From NCBI RefSeq assembly GCF_000425785.1, contig NZ_KE384450.1, positions 455,873 to 519,872 on the forward strand: a stretch of DNA of 64,000 nt, in the 5' to 3' direction. A program made the position numbers and the translations under genes. Origin of the DNA: Pseudomonas taiwanensis DSM 21245. GTDB lineage: Bacteria > Pseudomonadota > Gammaproteobacteria > Pseudomonadales > Pseudomonadaceae. Shown piece by piece: positions 1 to 7,857 of the stretch. Under the pieces are notes generated by a model, which saw only the letters and a program-made list of their open reading frames with translations, was not told the DNA's origin and did not search any database. Every line of letters starts with the position of its first letter. The stretch's first letter is position 1.

Positions 1-119
1 TCGATCAGGCGGTCCGAGCCACCTTCGGCAACACGACCCGAGCGTTCGATCAGGCGGTCGGAGCCACCTTCGGCAACACGACCCGAACGTTCGATCAGGC
101 GATCCGCGCCACCTTCTGC
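1..119 (-). repeat. 45-bp tandem repeat inside a coding region
   Basis: Units at 1–45 and 46–90 differ at only two positions. A third, diverged unit runs from 91 to about 119. The period is 45 bases, so frame is kept, and each unit encodes AEGGSDRLIERSGRV. This is a coding repeat and not a CRISPR array, because there are no unique spacers. Confidence 0.85.
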
Positions 120-254
120 CAGCGTTTTCAGCGGTTGGGCCATTTCGGCAGCGCTGGAACGCGATTCGGCGGTCAGGTGCTGGTCATCGGCTGGCATGGC
201 GAAAGCGTTGGCGGCAAGGATTGAAAGGGTCAGGGTCAGCAGTTGGCGTTTCAT
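1..254 (-). CDS. Secreted repeat protein, C-terminus beyond window (putative 'phage infection protein' family)
   Basis: The visible 84 residues start with a signal peptide (MKRQLLTLTLSILAANAFA, cleavage after AFA). A short acidic linker follows, then tandem 15-residue repeats of the type AEGGSDRLIERSGRV. Two full units and part of a third are visible before the window edge. A GAGGAG ribosome site lies about 10 bases before the ATG. The protein is probably periplasmic or exported. Short Pseudomonas proteins like this are often labelled 'phage infection protein', which is a name and not a tested function. The repeat units are almost identical at DNA level, so copy number may vary between strains. 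Total length is unknown because the gene leaves the window. Confidence 0.75.
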   Translation of the reverse strand, partial: MKRQLLTLTLSILAANAFAMPADDQHLTAESRSSAAEMAQPLKTLAEGGADRLIERSGRVAEGGSDRLIERSGRVAEGGSDRLI

Positions 255-593
255 GATTTCGGTGCTCCTCTCGGGGGCTGGAAAGTGGGTACGGAGTCAA
301 TGTTACGCCCGGTAACGCCAGAGAGAAGTTCATAAGGGTAATGGTGACAATCGACGATATTGATAGACGTTTAGACCGCTCTAACACGGGGCTTCCATGG
401 CAGGGAACGGCTAACGGCCACTGTTTCCGTGATGCGTGCGAAGGGCTGGAGATGACGGAAAGCTGAGCGGGGCATCTGGAAAAACCTGGTTATCATGGCC
501 TCCTCGATAAAACCTCACTGGTTTTCATCAGTCCGAGATATTGAGTGCCACCATTGCGCTCGCTTCGTGCCATGTTGTCAGGAGAATCACGCA
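255..593. other. Intergenic region between divergent genes, nothing firm seen
   Basis: This 339-base stretch separates the minus-strand repeat protein from the plus-strand AsmA gene, so both promoters should lie here. I found no convincing -35/-10 pair, RNA gene or repeat. The AsmA reading frame stays open upstream to 495, but that extension has no ribosome site and looks non-coding. Confidence 0.4.
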
Positions 594-2654
594 ATGACGC
601 GCCCCGCCAGAATCCTCGTCTGGACCCTCAGCAGCCTTGTGACCGTACTGGCGATCGTGCTGGTGGTGATTGCCACGTTCGACTGGAACCGCATCAAGCC
701 GCTGCTCAACGAGAAGGTATCCGAAGCCTTGCATCGCCCTTTCGCGATCAATGGCAATCTTGCCGTGCAATGGCGTACCGAGCCGGAGGAAGGGGGCTGG
801 AGAGCCTGGGTGCCGTGGCCGCGCTTCATCGCCGAAGACCTCACCTTGGGCAATCCTGACTGGTTGAAGGCGCCGAAGATGGTTGGGCTGGAACGTGTGG
901 AGTTCCGCCTGTCGCCCTTGCCGCTGATCTTCCGGCAGATCGTCATCCCCCGTATCGACCTGACCCAGCCGACCGCCAGCCTCACACGGCTAGCTGACGG
1001 CCGTGCCAACTGGACATTCGACTTCGGGCCGAAGGACGAAAACGAAGCGCCTTCGCAGTGGCAACTGGATATCGGCGCCATCGGTTTCGACCAGGGCAAT
1101 GTCAGTGTCGATGACCAGACATTGAAAACCAGCATGAAGGTGCAGATCGACCCGTTGGGCAAGCCGATCCCATTTGGCGACATCGTCGGTAAAGCACGCG
1201 CCGAGAAGGCCGGTGGAGCCCAGGATTATGCCTTCGGCCTCAAGGCCCAGGGCCGTTACAAGGGCCAGCCGGTGTCTGGTACCGGCAAGATGGGCGGGCT
1301 GCTGGCCTTGCAGGACGCCAGCCAACCCTTCCCGCTGCAAGCCGACGTCCGGATTGCCGACACCCATGTGGTGCTGAGCGGCACGCTGACCGACCCGCGC
1401 AATCTTGGCGCGCTGGATTTGCGCCTGAAGTTGTCGGGTGCGAGCCTGGGCAACTTGTACCCCCTGACTGGCGTGACCCTGCCGGACACCCCGGCGTACT
1501 CCACGGACGGGCGGTTGAGCGCCAACCTGCGAGCCCCAGAAGGCGCAACGTTCAATTACCAGTCGTTCAACGGCAAGATCGGTGACAGTGATATCCATGG
1601 CGACCTGGCCTTCGTCGCCAGTCAGCCCCGGCCAAAGCTGTCGGGGAACCTGGTGTCCACTCAACTGCTGTTCAAGGACCTGGCACCGCTGATCGGTGCC
1701 GACTCGAACTCCGAGCAAAAGGCCCGCGGCGGGGCCAGCAAGCAGCCGTCGGGCAAGGTGTTGCCTGTGGAGGCGTTTAGGACCGAGCGCTGGCGGGCGA
1801 TGGATGCCGACGTCACCTTCAGCGGCAAGCGCATCGTCCACAGTGCACAGTTGCCTTTCACCGATTTGTCAGCCCACGTGATGCTCGACGATGGATTGCT
1901 GCGCCTGGAGCCTCTGCGCTTCGGTGTGGCGGGTGGCAACCTGGCGTCGGATATCCGCTTGGACGGTCGCAATGTGCCGTTGCAGGGGCGCGCCAAACTG
2001 ACTGCCAGGGGGTTCAAGCTCAAGCAACTGTTCCCAAGCTTCGCGCCGATGCAGACCAGTTTTGGTGAACTGAACGGCGATGCCGACATCAGTGGCCGTG
2101 GCAATTCGGTGGCGGCGTTGTTGGGCACTGCAAACGGTGACCTGCGCATGTTGATCAATGACGGCGCTATCAGCCGCAGCCTGATGGAGATCGCTGGGCT
2201 GAACGTGGGCAACTACGTGATTGGCAAGTTGTTTGGCGATGAAGATGTGAAGATCAACTGCGCAGCCGCGGACGTTGGGATCAAGAATGGGTTGGCGACG
2301 ACGCGATTGTTCATTTTCGATACGGAGAACGCGATCATCTACATCAACGGTACGGCCAACTTTGCCAGTGAACAGCTCGATTTGAAGATCACGCCGGAGT
2401 CCAAGGGCGTTCGCTTGTTCTCGCTGCGCTCGCCGTTGTATGTACGGGGGCCGTTTGCCAAGCCTAGTGCGGGTGTGCAGGCGGTGCCGTTGGCGCTGCG
2501 CGGGGCGGGGATGGTGGCGCTTGGCGTGGTTGCTGGTCCGGCGGCGGGGTTGTTGGCATTGATAGCGCCGAGTAGCGGTGATGAGCCCAATCAATGTACG
2601 CCGTTATTGCAACAGATGAAGGCAGGCAAAGCACCAGCGGCAGTGAAGAAATAG
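594..2654 (+). CDS. AsmA family protein
   Basis: The 686-residue protein has one N-terminal membrane anchor (about residues 6–28, TLSSLVTVLAIVLVVIATF). A long periplasmic beta-rich body follows. The first 100 residues contain the family pattern of an anchor, a short helix and a 'P..F.I.G...V' strand. The AsmA C-terminal region, with its LNGDADISGRG-type strand, lies near residues 490–620. Known AsmA/TamB/YhdP-like proteins are bridge-like and take part in lipid transport and outer-membrane homeostasis. The start at 594 is chosen because AGGAG sits 9 bases upstream. A longer open frame to 495 lacks a ribosome site. It is a single gene, followed by a dispersed repeat. Confidence 0.85.
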   Translation: MTRPARILVWTLSSLVTVLAIVLVVIATFDWNRIKPLLNEKVSEALHRPFAINGNLAVQWRTEPEEGGWRAWVPWPRFIAEDLTLGNPDWLKAPKMVGLERVEFRLSPLPLIFRQIVIPRIDLTQPTASLTRLADGRANWTFDFGPKDENEAPSQWQLDIGAIGFDQGNVSVDDQTLKTSMKVQIDPLGKPIPFGDIVGKARAEKAGGAQDYAFGLKAQGRYKGQPVSGTGKMGGLLALQDASQPFPLQADVRIADTHVVLSGTLTDPRNLGALDLRLKLSGASLGNLYPLTGVTLPDTPAYSTDGRLSANLRAPEGATFNYQSFNGKIGDSDIHGDLAFVASQPRPKLSGNLVSTQLLFKDLAPLIGADSNSEQKARGGASKQPSGKVLPVEAFRTERWRAMDADVTFSGKRIVHSAQLPFTDLSAHVMLDDGLLRLEPLRFGVAGGNLASDIRLDGRNVPLQGRAKLTARGFKLKQLFPSFAPMQTSFGELNGDADISGRGNSVAALLGTANGDLRMLINDGAISRSLMEIAGLNVGNYVIGKLFGDEDVKINCAAADVGIKNGLATTRLFIFDTENAIIYINGTANFASEQLDLKITPESKGVRLFSLRSPLYVRGPFAKPSAGVQAVPLALRGAGMVALGVVAGPAAGLLALIAPSSGDEPNQCTPLLQQMKAGKAPAAVKK

Positions 2655-2659
2655 CGCGG

Positions 2660-3010
2660 TCGCGCTGTGCGCTTCGCTTGTTCTGCTGTTGCGTTGCTGC
2701 TGCTGTGCTTTGCTTTTAGTGCGCGAGGATCCAGGCACCACACATCACGAGGTCAGGAGGCCGGAGTGAGGGAGCCCCGAAGCGTAGGGGCTGGATAGTA
2801 GGGGCCAACGGTTATGGTTACTTTGGCCACGACCAAAGTAACCCACCGGAAGGGCGGAAAGGTGAAGAAGCGACTCCATGGCAAATGGATATTCACGCGG
2901 GACAAATGCCGGCTTTTAGTTAAATTTTCGGCCTATGGTTGGCCCGTGGTAAGTGGGTCAGCCTAACCTTGTGCCAAGGCGAAGTTCCATCACCGTTCCG
3001 CTCTTACGCA
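2660..3010 (+). repeat. Shortened copy of the composite palindromic dispersed repeat
   Basis: This fills the 362-base gap between the AsmA gene and the ferritin-like gene. It has an AGC-periodic tract (about 2670–2717), a left arm (about 2718–2910), and a remnant of the right arm (2973–3007, GCCAAGGCGA…CCGCTCTTAC). The left arm matches 61735–62020 but lacks an internal block of about 95 bases that carries the GACGGGCAT/ATGCCCGTC hairpin. The hairpin GGTTACTTTGG…CCAAAGTAACC is intact near 2815–2842. The right arm stops about 10 bases from the end of the next gene. Confidence 0.75.
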
Positions 3011-3016
3011 AAGCAG

Positions 3017-3547
3017 TCAGAGGCCCTGCAGCAAATCCGACATGTCATCGGCGTGCTCTTCTTCCTGTGCCAGAATATCTTCGAAAATACGCCGCGTAGT
3101 CGGATCCTTATCGCCGATGTATTGGATGATCTCCCGGTAACTGTCGATGGCAATCCGTTCCGCTACTAAGTTCTCCAACACCATTTCCTTGAGCGATTTA
3201 CCCTCTACATACTGGGCATGCGAGTGCTTCGAGAGGTTATCCGGATTGAAATCAGGCTCCCCCCCCAGCTGAACAATCCGCTCAGCCAATTTGTCAGCAT
3301 GCTCAGCTTCCTGGTTGGCATGTTCCAGAAACTCCTGCGCCGCTACACTGGCCTTGATACCACTGGCCATGAAGTAGTGCCGCTTGTAGCGCAAGGTACA
3401 GACCAGCTCGGTGGCCAGCGACTCGTTGAGCAGCCGCAGGATTTTCTCGCGATCAGCAGGGTACCCCTCGGTCACGGCGCCTTGCTCGACATGCTGGCGT
3501 GCCCGCGCGCGCAAGGTATTCACATCGGTCAGTTCAACGTTGCTCAT
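3017..3547 (-). CDS. Ferritin-like (Dps/bacterioferritin family) iron-storage protein
   Basis: The 176-residue, mostly helical protein carries ferritin-type metal ligands. These are the first-helix glutamate in ESLATELV, EFLEHANQEAEHAD in the second helix, and a C-terminal EEEHADD. Known relatives oxidise Fe(II) and store it, protecting DNA from peroxide chemistry. It is longer than classical bacterioferritin (about 158 residues) because of a roughly 25-residue N-terminal extension. No haem-binding methionine could be assigned. The start is the ATG with GGAG 6 bases upstream. An in-frame TTG four codons earlier is not needed. The gene ends next to a dispersed repeat. Confidence 0.8.
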   Translation of the reverse strand: MSNVELTDVNTLRARARQHVEQGAVTEGYPADREKILRLLNESLATELVCTLRYKRHYFMASGIKASVAAQEFLEHANQEAEHADKLAERIVQLGGEPDFNPDNLSKHSHAQYVEGKSLKEMVLENLVAERIAIDSYREIIQYIGDKDPTTRRIFEDILAQEEEHADDMSDLLQGL

Positions 3548-3594
3548 GGTGGTCTCCAAACAGATCAGGACAGGTGTTCAGGTGTCAGGAAGGT

Positions 3595-3936
3595 TCACGC
3601 GCCATGGACAGCTTCGCTGTCCTTTTCGCGTTGGTTGCAGGTCTTGAAGCCCTTGGCATCGACATGGCCGGTCGCATCGAAACGCACGTAGTAAGGTTGC
3701 TGGTGCCCATCGCGGTTGAGGATGTAGTCATTGCAGGTGCCGCCGTGGGGCAGGTCGATCACGTTCGAGGGGCTGCCACCGATGGCGATGACTTTCTGCA
3801 TGGTCATGCCGTTCTCCACCTGCTTCACCAGCGGCTCGTCACGGAAGGTGACATAGTCCACCGGGTTTTCCGGACGGCTGCCGCACGCCGCCAGGGTGGC
3901 ACTTGCCAGAAGAATCGCCAGGGTCTGCTTGTACAT
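3595..3936 (-). CDS. osmE: OsmE-like outer membrane lipoprotein
   Basis: The 113-residue precursor has a lipoprotein signal (MYKQTLAILLASATLAAC) with lipobox LAAC. It has an SmpA/OmlA-type fold with the motif VENGMTMQKVIAIGGSPSNV and a paired cysteine region (GGTCNDYIL…FKTC). Relatives are osmotically induced outer-membrane lipoproteins (E. coli OsmE). AAGGAG precedes the ATG by 8 bases and fixes the start, although the frame remains open far upstream. It is divergent from the lipase gene at 4060. The exact biochemical role is not established. Confidence 0.8.
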   Translation of the reverse strand: MYKQTLAILLASATLAACGSRPENPVDYVTFRDEPLVKQVENGMTMQKVIAIGGSPSNVIDLPHGGTCNDYILNRDGHQQPYYVRFDATGHVDAKGFKTCNQREKDSEAVHGA

Positions 3937-4059
3937 GGTCCCGCTCCTTGCTAAGGGTCTGTTCTGGATTGGAACCACAGCGCACGCCAGGAGTTCGATT
4001 GCGATGCCCGCCGCCTGCGCGGTAGTGTTGGCCCATCGTCCAAGGACAGGGGCCAGGCA

Positions 4060-4950
4060 ATGGCGCAGGAACTGGCAACGCGATACCCACTGGTACTGGT
4101 GCCGGGCATGCTTGGGTTCGTGCGGGTGCTGCTCTACCCCTATTGGTTCGGCATCGTCCCGGCCCTGCGTCGCGGCGGTGCACAGGTGTTTCCGGTACAG
4201 GTCTCGCCCGTGCACTCCAGCGAGGTGCGAGGCGAGCAACTCCTGGCGATCATCGAAGCGCTCTGTCAGCGCAGCGGCGCCGAGAAGGTCAACCTCATCG
4301 GCCACAGCCAAGGCGCCCTGGATGCGCGTTATGCGGCGGCCAGACGGCCAGATCGCATCGCGTCAGTGACCTCGGTGGCAGGGCCCAACCACGGCTCGGA
4401 GCTGGCCGATCATCTGGCGCGGGTGGCGCCTGGCGACTCCCCGCAGGGGCGCGTGCTCAAGGCGGTGCTGCATGGGGTGGCGGTATTGCTGGTGTGGCTG
4501 GAGACCAGCTGGCGCCGCGATCCGCTACCCATCGATGTGCATGCCTCGCACCAGTCGCTGACCAGCGATGGCGTTGCACGCTTCAACCAGGCTTATCCAC
4601 AAGGCTTGCCGCATACCTGGGGTGGTGAGGGGCCAGTAGAGGTCAATGGCGTTCGCTACTACTCCTGGTCGGGAACGCTGCAGCCGGGGCTGACCGACCA
4701 GGGCCGCAACCGGTTCGATGGCAGCAACCGCTTCTGCCGCCTGTTCGCCCGCAGCTTCGTGAAAGAGAAGGGACAGTGCGACGGCATGGTCGGGCGGTTC
4801 AGCTCGCATCTGGGGCAGGTGATCGGTGATGACTACCCGCTCGATCACTTGGACATCGTCAACCAGCAACTGGGCGCGGTAGGCAAGGGGGCCGATCCGG
4901 TGCGGCTGTTCACCGAGCACGCAGCCCGGCTCAAGGCTGCAGGGCTGTAG
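4060..4950 (+). CDS. Triacylglycerol lipase / alpha-beta hydrolase
   Basis: The 296-residue alpha/beta hydrolase is related to Pseudomonas and Burkholderia family I lipases. It begins YPLVLVPGMLGF (oxyanion-hole strand). The nucleophile serine is in GHSQG (about residue 85), the probable acid is in CDGMVG, and the probable base histidine is in YPLDHLD near the C-terminus. SVAGPNHGS is also typical. No signal peptide is seen, unlike secreted LipA, and no lif/lipB foldase gene is adjacent. It therefore may be cytoplasmic or exported by another route. The ribosome site is weak. Confidence 0.8.
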   Translation: MAQELATRYPLVLVPGMLGFVRVLLYPYWFGIVPALRRGGAQVFPVQVSPVHSSEVRGEQLLAIIEALCQRSGAEKVNLIGHSQGALDARYAAARRPDRIASVTSVAGPNHGSELADHLARVAPGDSPQGRVLKAVLHGVAVLLVWLETSWRRDPLPIDVHASHQSLTSDGVARFNQAYPQGLPHTWGGEGPVEVNGVRYYSWSGTLQPGLTDQGRNRFDGSNRFCRLFARSFVKEKGQCDGMVGRFSSHLGQVIGDDYPLDHLDIVNQQLGAVGKGADPVRLFTEHAARLKAAGL

Positions 4951-5012
4951 AGAAAACGACTACACTCAGCCCCATGTCCGTGCATCGGGCGCGGAGACAA
5001 GGAGACCACTCC

Positions 5013-5285
5013 ATGAAGATGCTGCAAGTGCCTGTGCTGGTGTTGGGTGTGTTGATCTGTGGGCAAGGATTCGCCGCCACGGCGCAACAGGAGAAGATGA
5101 AAACCTGCAATGCCGAAGCCACCGAACAAGCCCTAAAAGGGGACGAGCGCAAGGCATTCATGAGCAAGTGCCTCAAGGCGACCCAGCAGGAAAAAATGAA
5201 AACCTGCAACGCCGACGCCACCGCCAAGGCGCTTAAGGGGGACGAGCGCAAGGCTTTCATGAGCGACTGCCTGAAGAAGAAATGA
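5013..5285 (+). CDS. PsiF repeat protein, two PsiF units
   Basis: The 90-residue protein has a signal peptide (cleavage near GFAA) and two tandem copies of a PsiF unit. Each unit contains QQEKMKTCNA.AT, ALKGDERKAFM and a conserved cysteine pair. PsiF was described in E. coli as phosphate-starvation inducible, but its function is unknown. The ATG at 5013 is supported by AAGGAG 8 bases before it. The frame opens earlier at 4974 without such support. The two units are nearly identical, so the duplication looks recent or conserved by conversion. Confidence 0.85.
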   Translation: MKMLQVPVLVLGVLICGQGFAATAQQEKMKTCNAEATEQALKGDERKAFMSKCLKATQQEKMKTCNADATAKALKGDERKAFMSDCLKKK

Positions 5286-5356
5286 CCTGTGCCTATGCCT
5301 GTAGGACGAAGGCTGGCAGACTGCGAATCTTTTCCGTTGTCTGCCGCTGAGGCTGT

Positions 5357-6364
5357 ATGACCTTCACCCCCCGCCAGATCAACCTGGCCAGTTGGATCAT
5401 CGTATTTGCCGGCCTGTTGCTGGCGTTGCCCCTCAAGTTGCTGCCCAGCCTGCTGGCCGGGTTACTGGTGTTCGAACTGGTCAACATGCTCACGCCACGC
5501 TTGCAGCCGGTCATTACCGGCCAACGGGCACGCTGGCTGGCCGTGGCCATGCTGGGGACCTTGGTGGTCAGTAACCTGGCGCTGCTGATCGCCGGAGCCT
5601 TCAGCTTTCTGCTGCACGAAGCCGAGAACCCCGGTGCCTCGCTAGACAAGTTCATCGGCCTGGTAGAGCGTGCACGTGGCCAACTGCCGCCGTTCATCGA
5701 AGGCTACCTGCCGGCCAGCGCCGCTGAGTTCAAGGTCGCCATCGGTGACTGGATCAAAAGCCACCTCAGCGACCTGCAGCTGGTGGGCAAGGGCATGGCG
5801 CACATGTTCGTGACCCTGCTGATCGGCATGATCCTGGGTGCCATCGTCGCCCTGCAGCGCATTCCCGACATTTCTCGGCGCAAACCCCTGGCGGCGGCAC
5901 TGTTCGAGCGGCTTAGCCTGCTGGTGCAGGCGTTTCGCAACATCGTCTTCGCACAGATCAAGATCTCGCTGCTCAACACCGTGTTCACCGGCATCTTCCT
6001 GGCGGTGGTGCTGCCTCTGTTCGGCGTGCACCTGCCGTTGACCAAGACGCTGATCGTGTTGACCTTCCTGCTGGGGCTGCTGCCGGTCATCGGCAACCTG
6101 ATGTCCAACACCTTGATCACCATTGTCGGGTTGTCGCTGTCGATCTGGGTGGCGGCCGCCGCCTTGGGCTATCTGATCGTCATCCACAAGGTCGAGTATT
6201 TCCTCAATGCGCGGATCGTTGGCGGGCAAATCAGTGCCAAGGCCTGGGAGCTGCTGTTGGCGATGCTGGTGTTCGAGGCGGCGTTCGGGCTGCCAGGGGT
6301 GGTGGCGGGGCCTGTTTACTACGCGTATCTGAAGAGTGAGTTGAAGCGGGCCGAGCTGGTGTAG
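5357..6364 (+). CDS. AI-2E family transporter (PerM/TqsA-like)
   Basis: The 335-residue inner-membrane protein has about eight hydrophobic segments. There is a pair at the N-terminus (residues 10–45), one near 60–80, a group at 150–170 and the rest between 200 and 325. A soluble loop lies around 85–150. The region FLLGLLPVIGNLMSN and the C-terminal GVVAGPVYYAYLK are typical of the AI-2E family (TqsA, PerM). Substrates vary within the family, including quorum signal AI-2 and Na+/H+ exchange, so none is assigned here. It converges with the YegD gene across a perfect hairpin. Confidence 0.85.
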   Translation: MTFTPRQINLASWIIVFAGLLLALPLKLLPSLLAGLLVFELVNMLTPRLQPVITGQRARWLAVAMLGTLVVSNLALLIAGAFSFLLHEAENPGASLDKFIGLVERARGQLPPFIEGYLPASAAEFKVAIGDWIKSHLSDLQLVGKGMAHMFVTLLIGMILGAIVALQRIPDISRRKPLAAALFERLSLLVQAFRNIVFAQIKISLLNTVFTGIFLAVVLPLFGVHLPLTKTLIVLTFLLGLLPVIGNLMSNTLITIVGLSLSIWVAAAALGYLIVIHKVEYFLNARIVGGQISAKAWELLLAMLVFEAAFGLPGVVAGPVYYAYLKSELKRAELV

Positions 6365-6368
6365 GTTC

Positions 6369-6416
6369 CCCTGCCTCATCGCCGGCTCGCCGGCTGCTGC
6401 GGGCGATGAGGCAGGG
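6369..6416. terminator. Bidirectional hairpin between convergent genes
   Basis: A perfect 15-bp stem (CCCTGCCTCATCGCC with GGCGATGAGGCAGGG) surrounds a GC-rich loop containing GCCGGCTCGCCGGC. It lies between the stops of the AI-2E gene and yegD. There is no T-tract, so it may be a REP-type element acting as a transcript end. Confidence 0.7.
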
Positions 6417-6422
6417 AAGGAT

Positions 6423-7694
6423 TCAGGCCGCGCCGTATCGCTTGCGCGCCTCGATCGCCAAGCCGCTCCCAATACTGCCGAAGATGTTGCCTTCCACGTG
6501 CTGGGCATTGGGCAGCATTGCCGCCACACTGTTGCGCAGCGCGGGAATGCCGCTGGAGCCCCCGGTGAAGAACACCGTGTCCACCTGGGCTGGGCTTACA
6601 CCAGCCTTGCCCAGCAGCTCGGTCACGCTGCCACGCACACGCTCCAGCAACCCCTCGATAGCGCCTTCGAACAGTGTGCGGGTCAGGTCGACACCCAGCT
6701 CCCGCTCGACGCGGCCCAGGTCGATGCGTCGGCTATCGTGCTCGGTCAGCTCGATCTTGCTGGCTTCCACTTCCATCGCCAGCCAGTGCCCGGCGCGCTG
6801 CTCGATCAGCTTGAACAGACGGTCGATGCCGAGTGTATCCTCGATGTCGTAGCGCATGCTGCCCAGCGCCAGTTGCGACTTCTGCGAGTACAGGGCGTTG
6901 ATGGTGTGCCAGGTGGCCAGGTTAAGGTGGTAGCTGGTGGGCATCAGGGCGCCGCTTTTCATCCGGCTGCCATAGCCGAACAATGGCATCACCCCTTGCA
7001 GGCTCAGTTGCTTGTCGAAATCGGTACCGCCAATGTGCACGCCGCCGGTGGCAAGGATGTCGCTCTGGCGTTCGGCCACCTCGTGGCGCTCGGGCGACAG
7101 GCGGATCAGGGTAAAGTCCGAAGTACCACCGCCGATATCGACGATAAGCACCAGCTCTTCGCGGCTGATGCCCGACTCGTAGTCGAAGGCCGCGGCGATG
7201 GGCTCGTACTGGAACGACACGTCCTTGAAGCCGATCTTGCGCGCCACTTCGGCGAGGGTGTCCTCGGCCTCTTGGTCGGCAGCCGGGTCTTCATCGACGA
7301 AGAACACCGGGCGGCCCAGCACCACGTGCTCGAATTCGCGACCGGCGGCAGCCTCGGCGCGTTTTTTCAGCTCGCCGATGAACATGCCCAGCAGGTCCTT
7401 GAACGGCAGGGCGCTGCCCAGCACGCTGGTGTCGTGCTTGATCAACTTGGAGCCCAGCAGACTCTTGAGCGAACGCATCAGGCGGCCTTCATAGCCTTCC
7501 AGGTACTCGTGCAGCGCCAGACGGCCATACACCGGGCGGCGCTCTTCGAGGTTGAAGAACACCACCGAGGGCAAGGTGATCTTGCCATCTTCAAGGGCGA
7601 TCAGCGACGAAGCGCCCTGGCGGTGCCAGCCGACGGTGGAGTTCGAGGTGCCGAAGTCGATACCGAGGGCGCGGGCCGGTGATACGTCAGACAT
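6423..7694 (-). CDS. yegD: YegD-like Hsp70 family chaperone
   Basis: The 423-residue actin/Hsp70-type ATPase has phosphate 1 motif LGIDFGTSNSTVG at the N-terminus, phosphate 2 IVDIGGGTSDFT near residue 200, and adenosine motif FFTGGSSGIPAL near 380. It consists only of a nucleotide-binding region and lacks the substrate-binding and lid domains of DnaK, as in E. coli YegD. The role is uncertain and it is cytoplasmic. The start has GGAAG 8 bases upstream. It is divergent from cbpA across 163 bases, so the two chaperone-related genes share a promoter region. Confidence 0.85.
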   Translation of the reverse strand: MSDVSPARALGIDFGTSNSTVGWHRQGASSLIALEDGKITLPSVVFFNLEERRPVYGRLALHEYLEGYEGRLMRSLKSLLGSKLIKHDTSVLGSALPFKDLLGMFIGELKKRAEAAAGREFEHVVLGRPVFFVDEDPAADQEAEDTLAEVARKIGFKDVSFQYEPIAAAFDYESGISREELVLIVDIGGGTSDFTLIRLSPERHEVAERQSDILATGGVHIGGTDFDKQLSLQGVMPLFGYGSRMKSGALMPTSYHLNLATWHTINALYSQKSQLALGSMRYDIEDTLGIDRLFKLIEQRAGHWLAMEVEASKIELTEHDSRRIDLGRVERELGVDLTRTLFEGAIEGLLERVRGSVTELLGKAGVSPAQVDTVFFTGGSSGIPALRNSVAAMLPNAQHVEGNIFGSIGSGLAIEARKRYGAA

Positions 7695-7791
7695 GGGAAA
7701 AGGCTTCCGGAGGCAAAACGGCCGCGCAGTTTATGCCACTTGGCAACAGAATCAAGACCGGCCGTCTGCCTTGGAGCAAAGCCAAGCGAAG

Positions 7792-7819
7792 CTTGAAAGG
7801 CTATGCTTGACCCCAATCT
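7792..7819 (+). promoter_or_regulatory. Heat-shock (sigma-32/RpoH) promoter of cbpA–cbpM
   Basis: CTTGAAA at 7792–7798, a 12-base spacer, then CCCCAATCT at 7811–7819. The sigma-32 consensus is CTTGAAA, 11–16 bases, CCCCATNT, so the -35 is exact and the -10 nearly so. Transcription should start near 7826, about 32 bases before the cbpA ATG. Confidence 0.8.
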
Positions 7820-7857
7820 TCAGAAGCAACACGCAATTTCACACTGGTGATCCATAG

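Noticed and set aside
1..119. CRISPR-like direct repeats
   Set aside because: Units are contiguous 45-mers in a reading frame, without spacers.
495..593. N-terminal extension of the AsmA protein
   Set aside because: No ribosome site at 495, and the extension (Cys/His-rich) would put a soluble stretch ahead of the membrane anchor. AGGAG supports 594.
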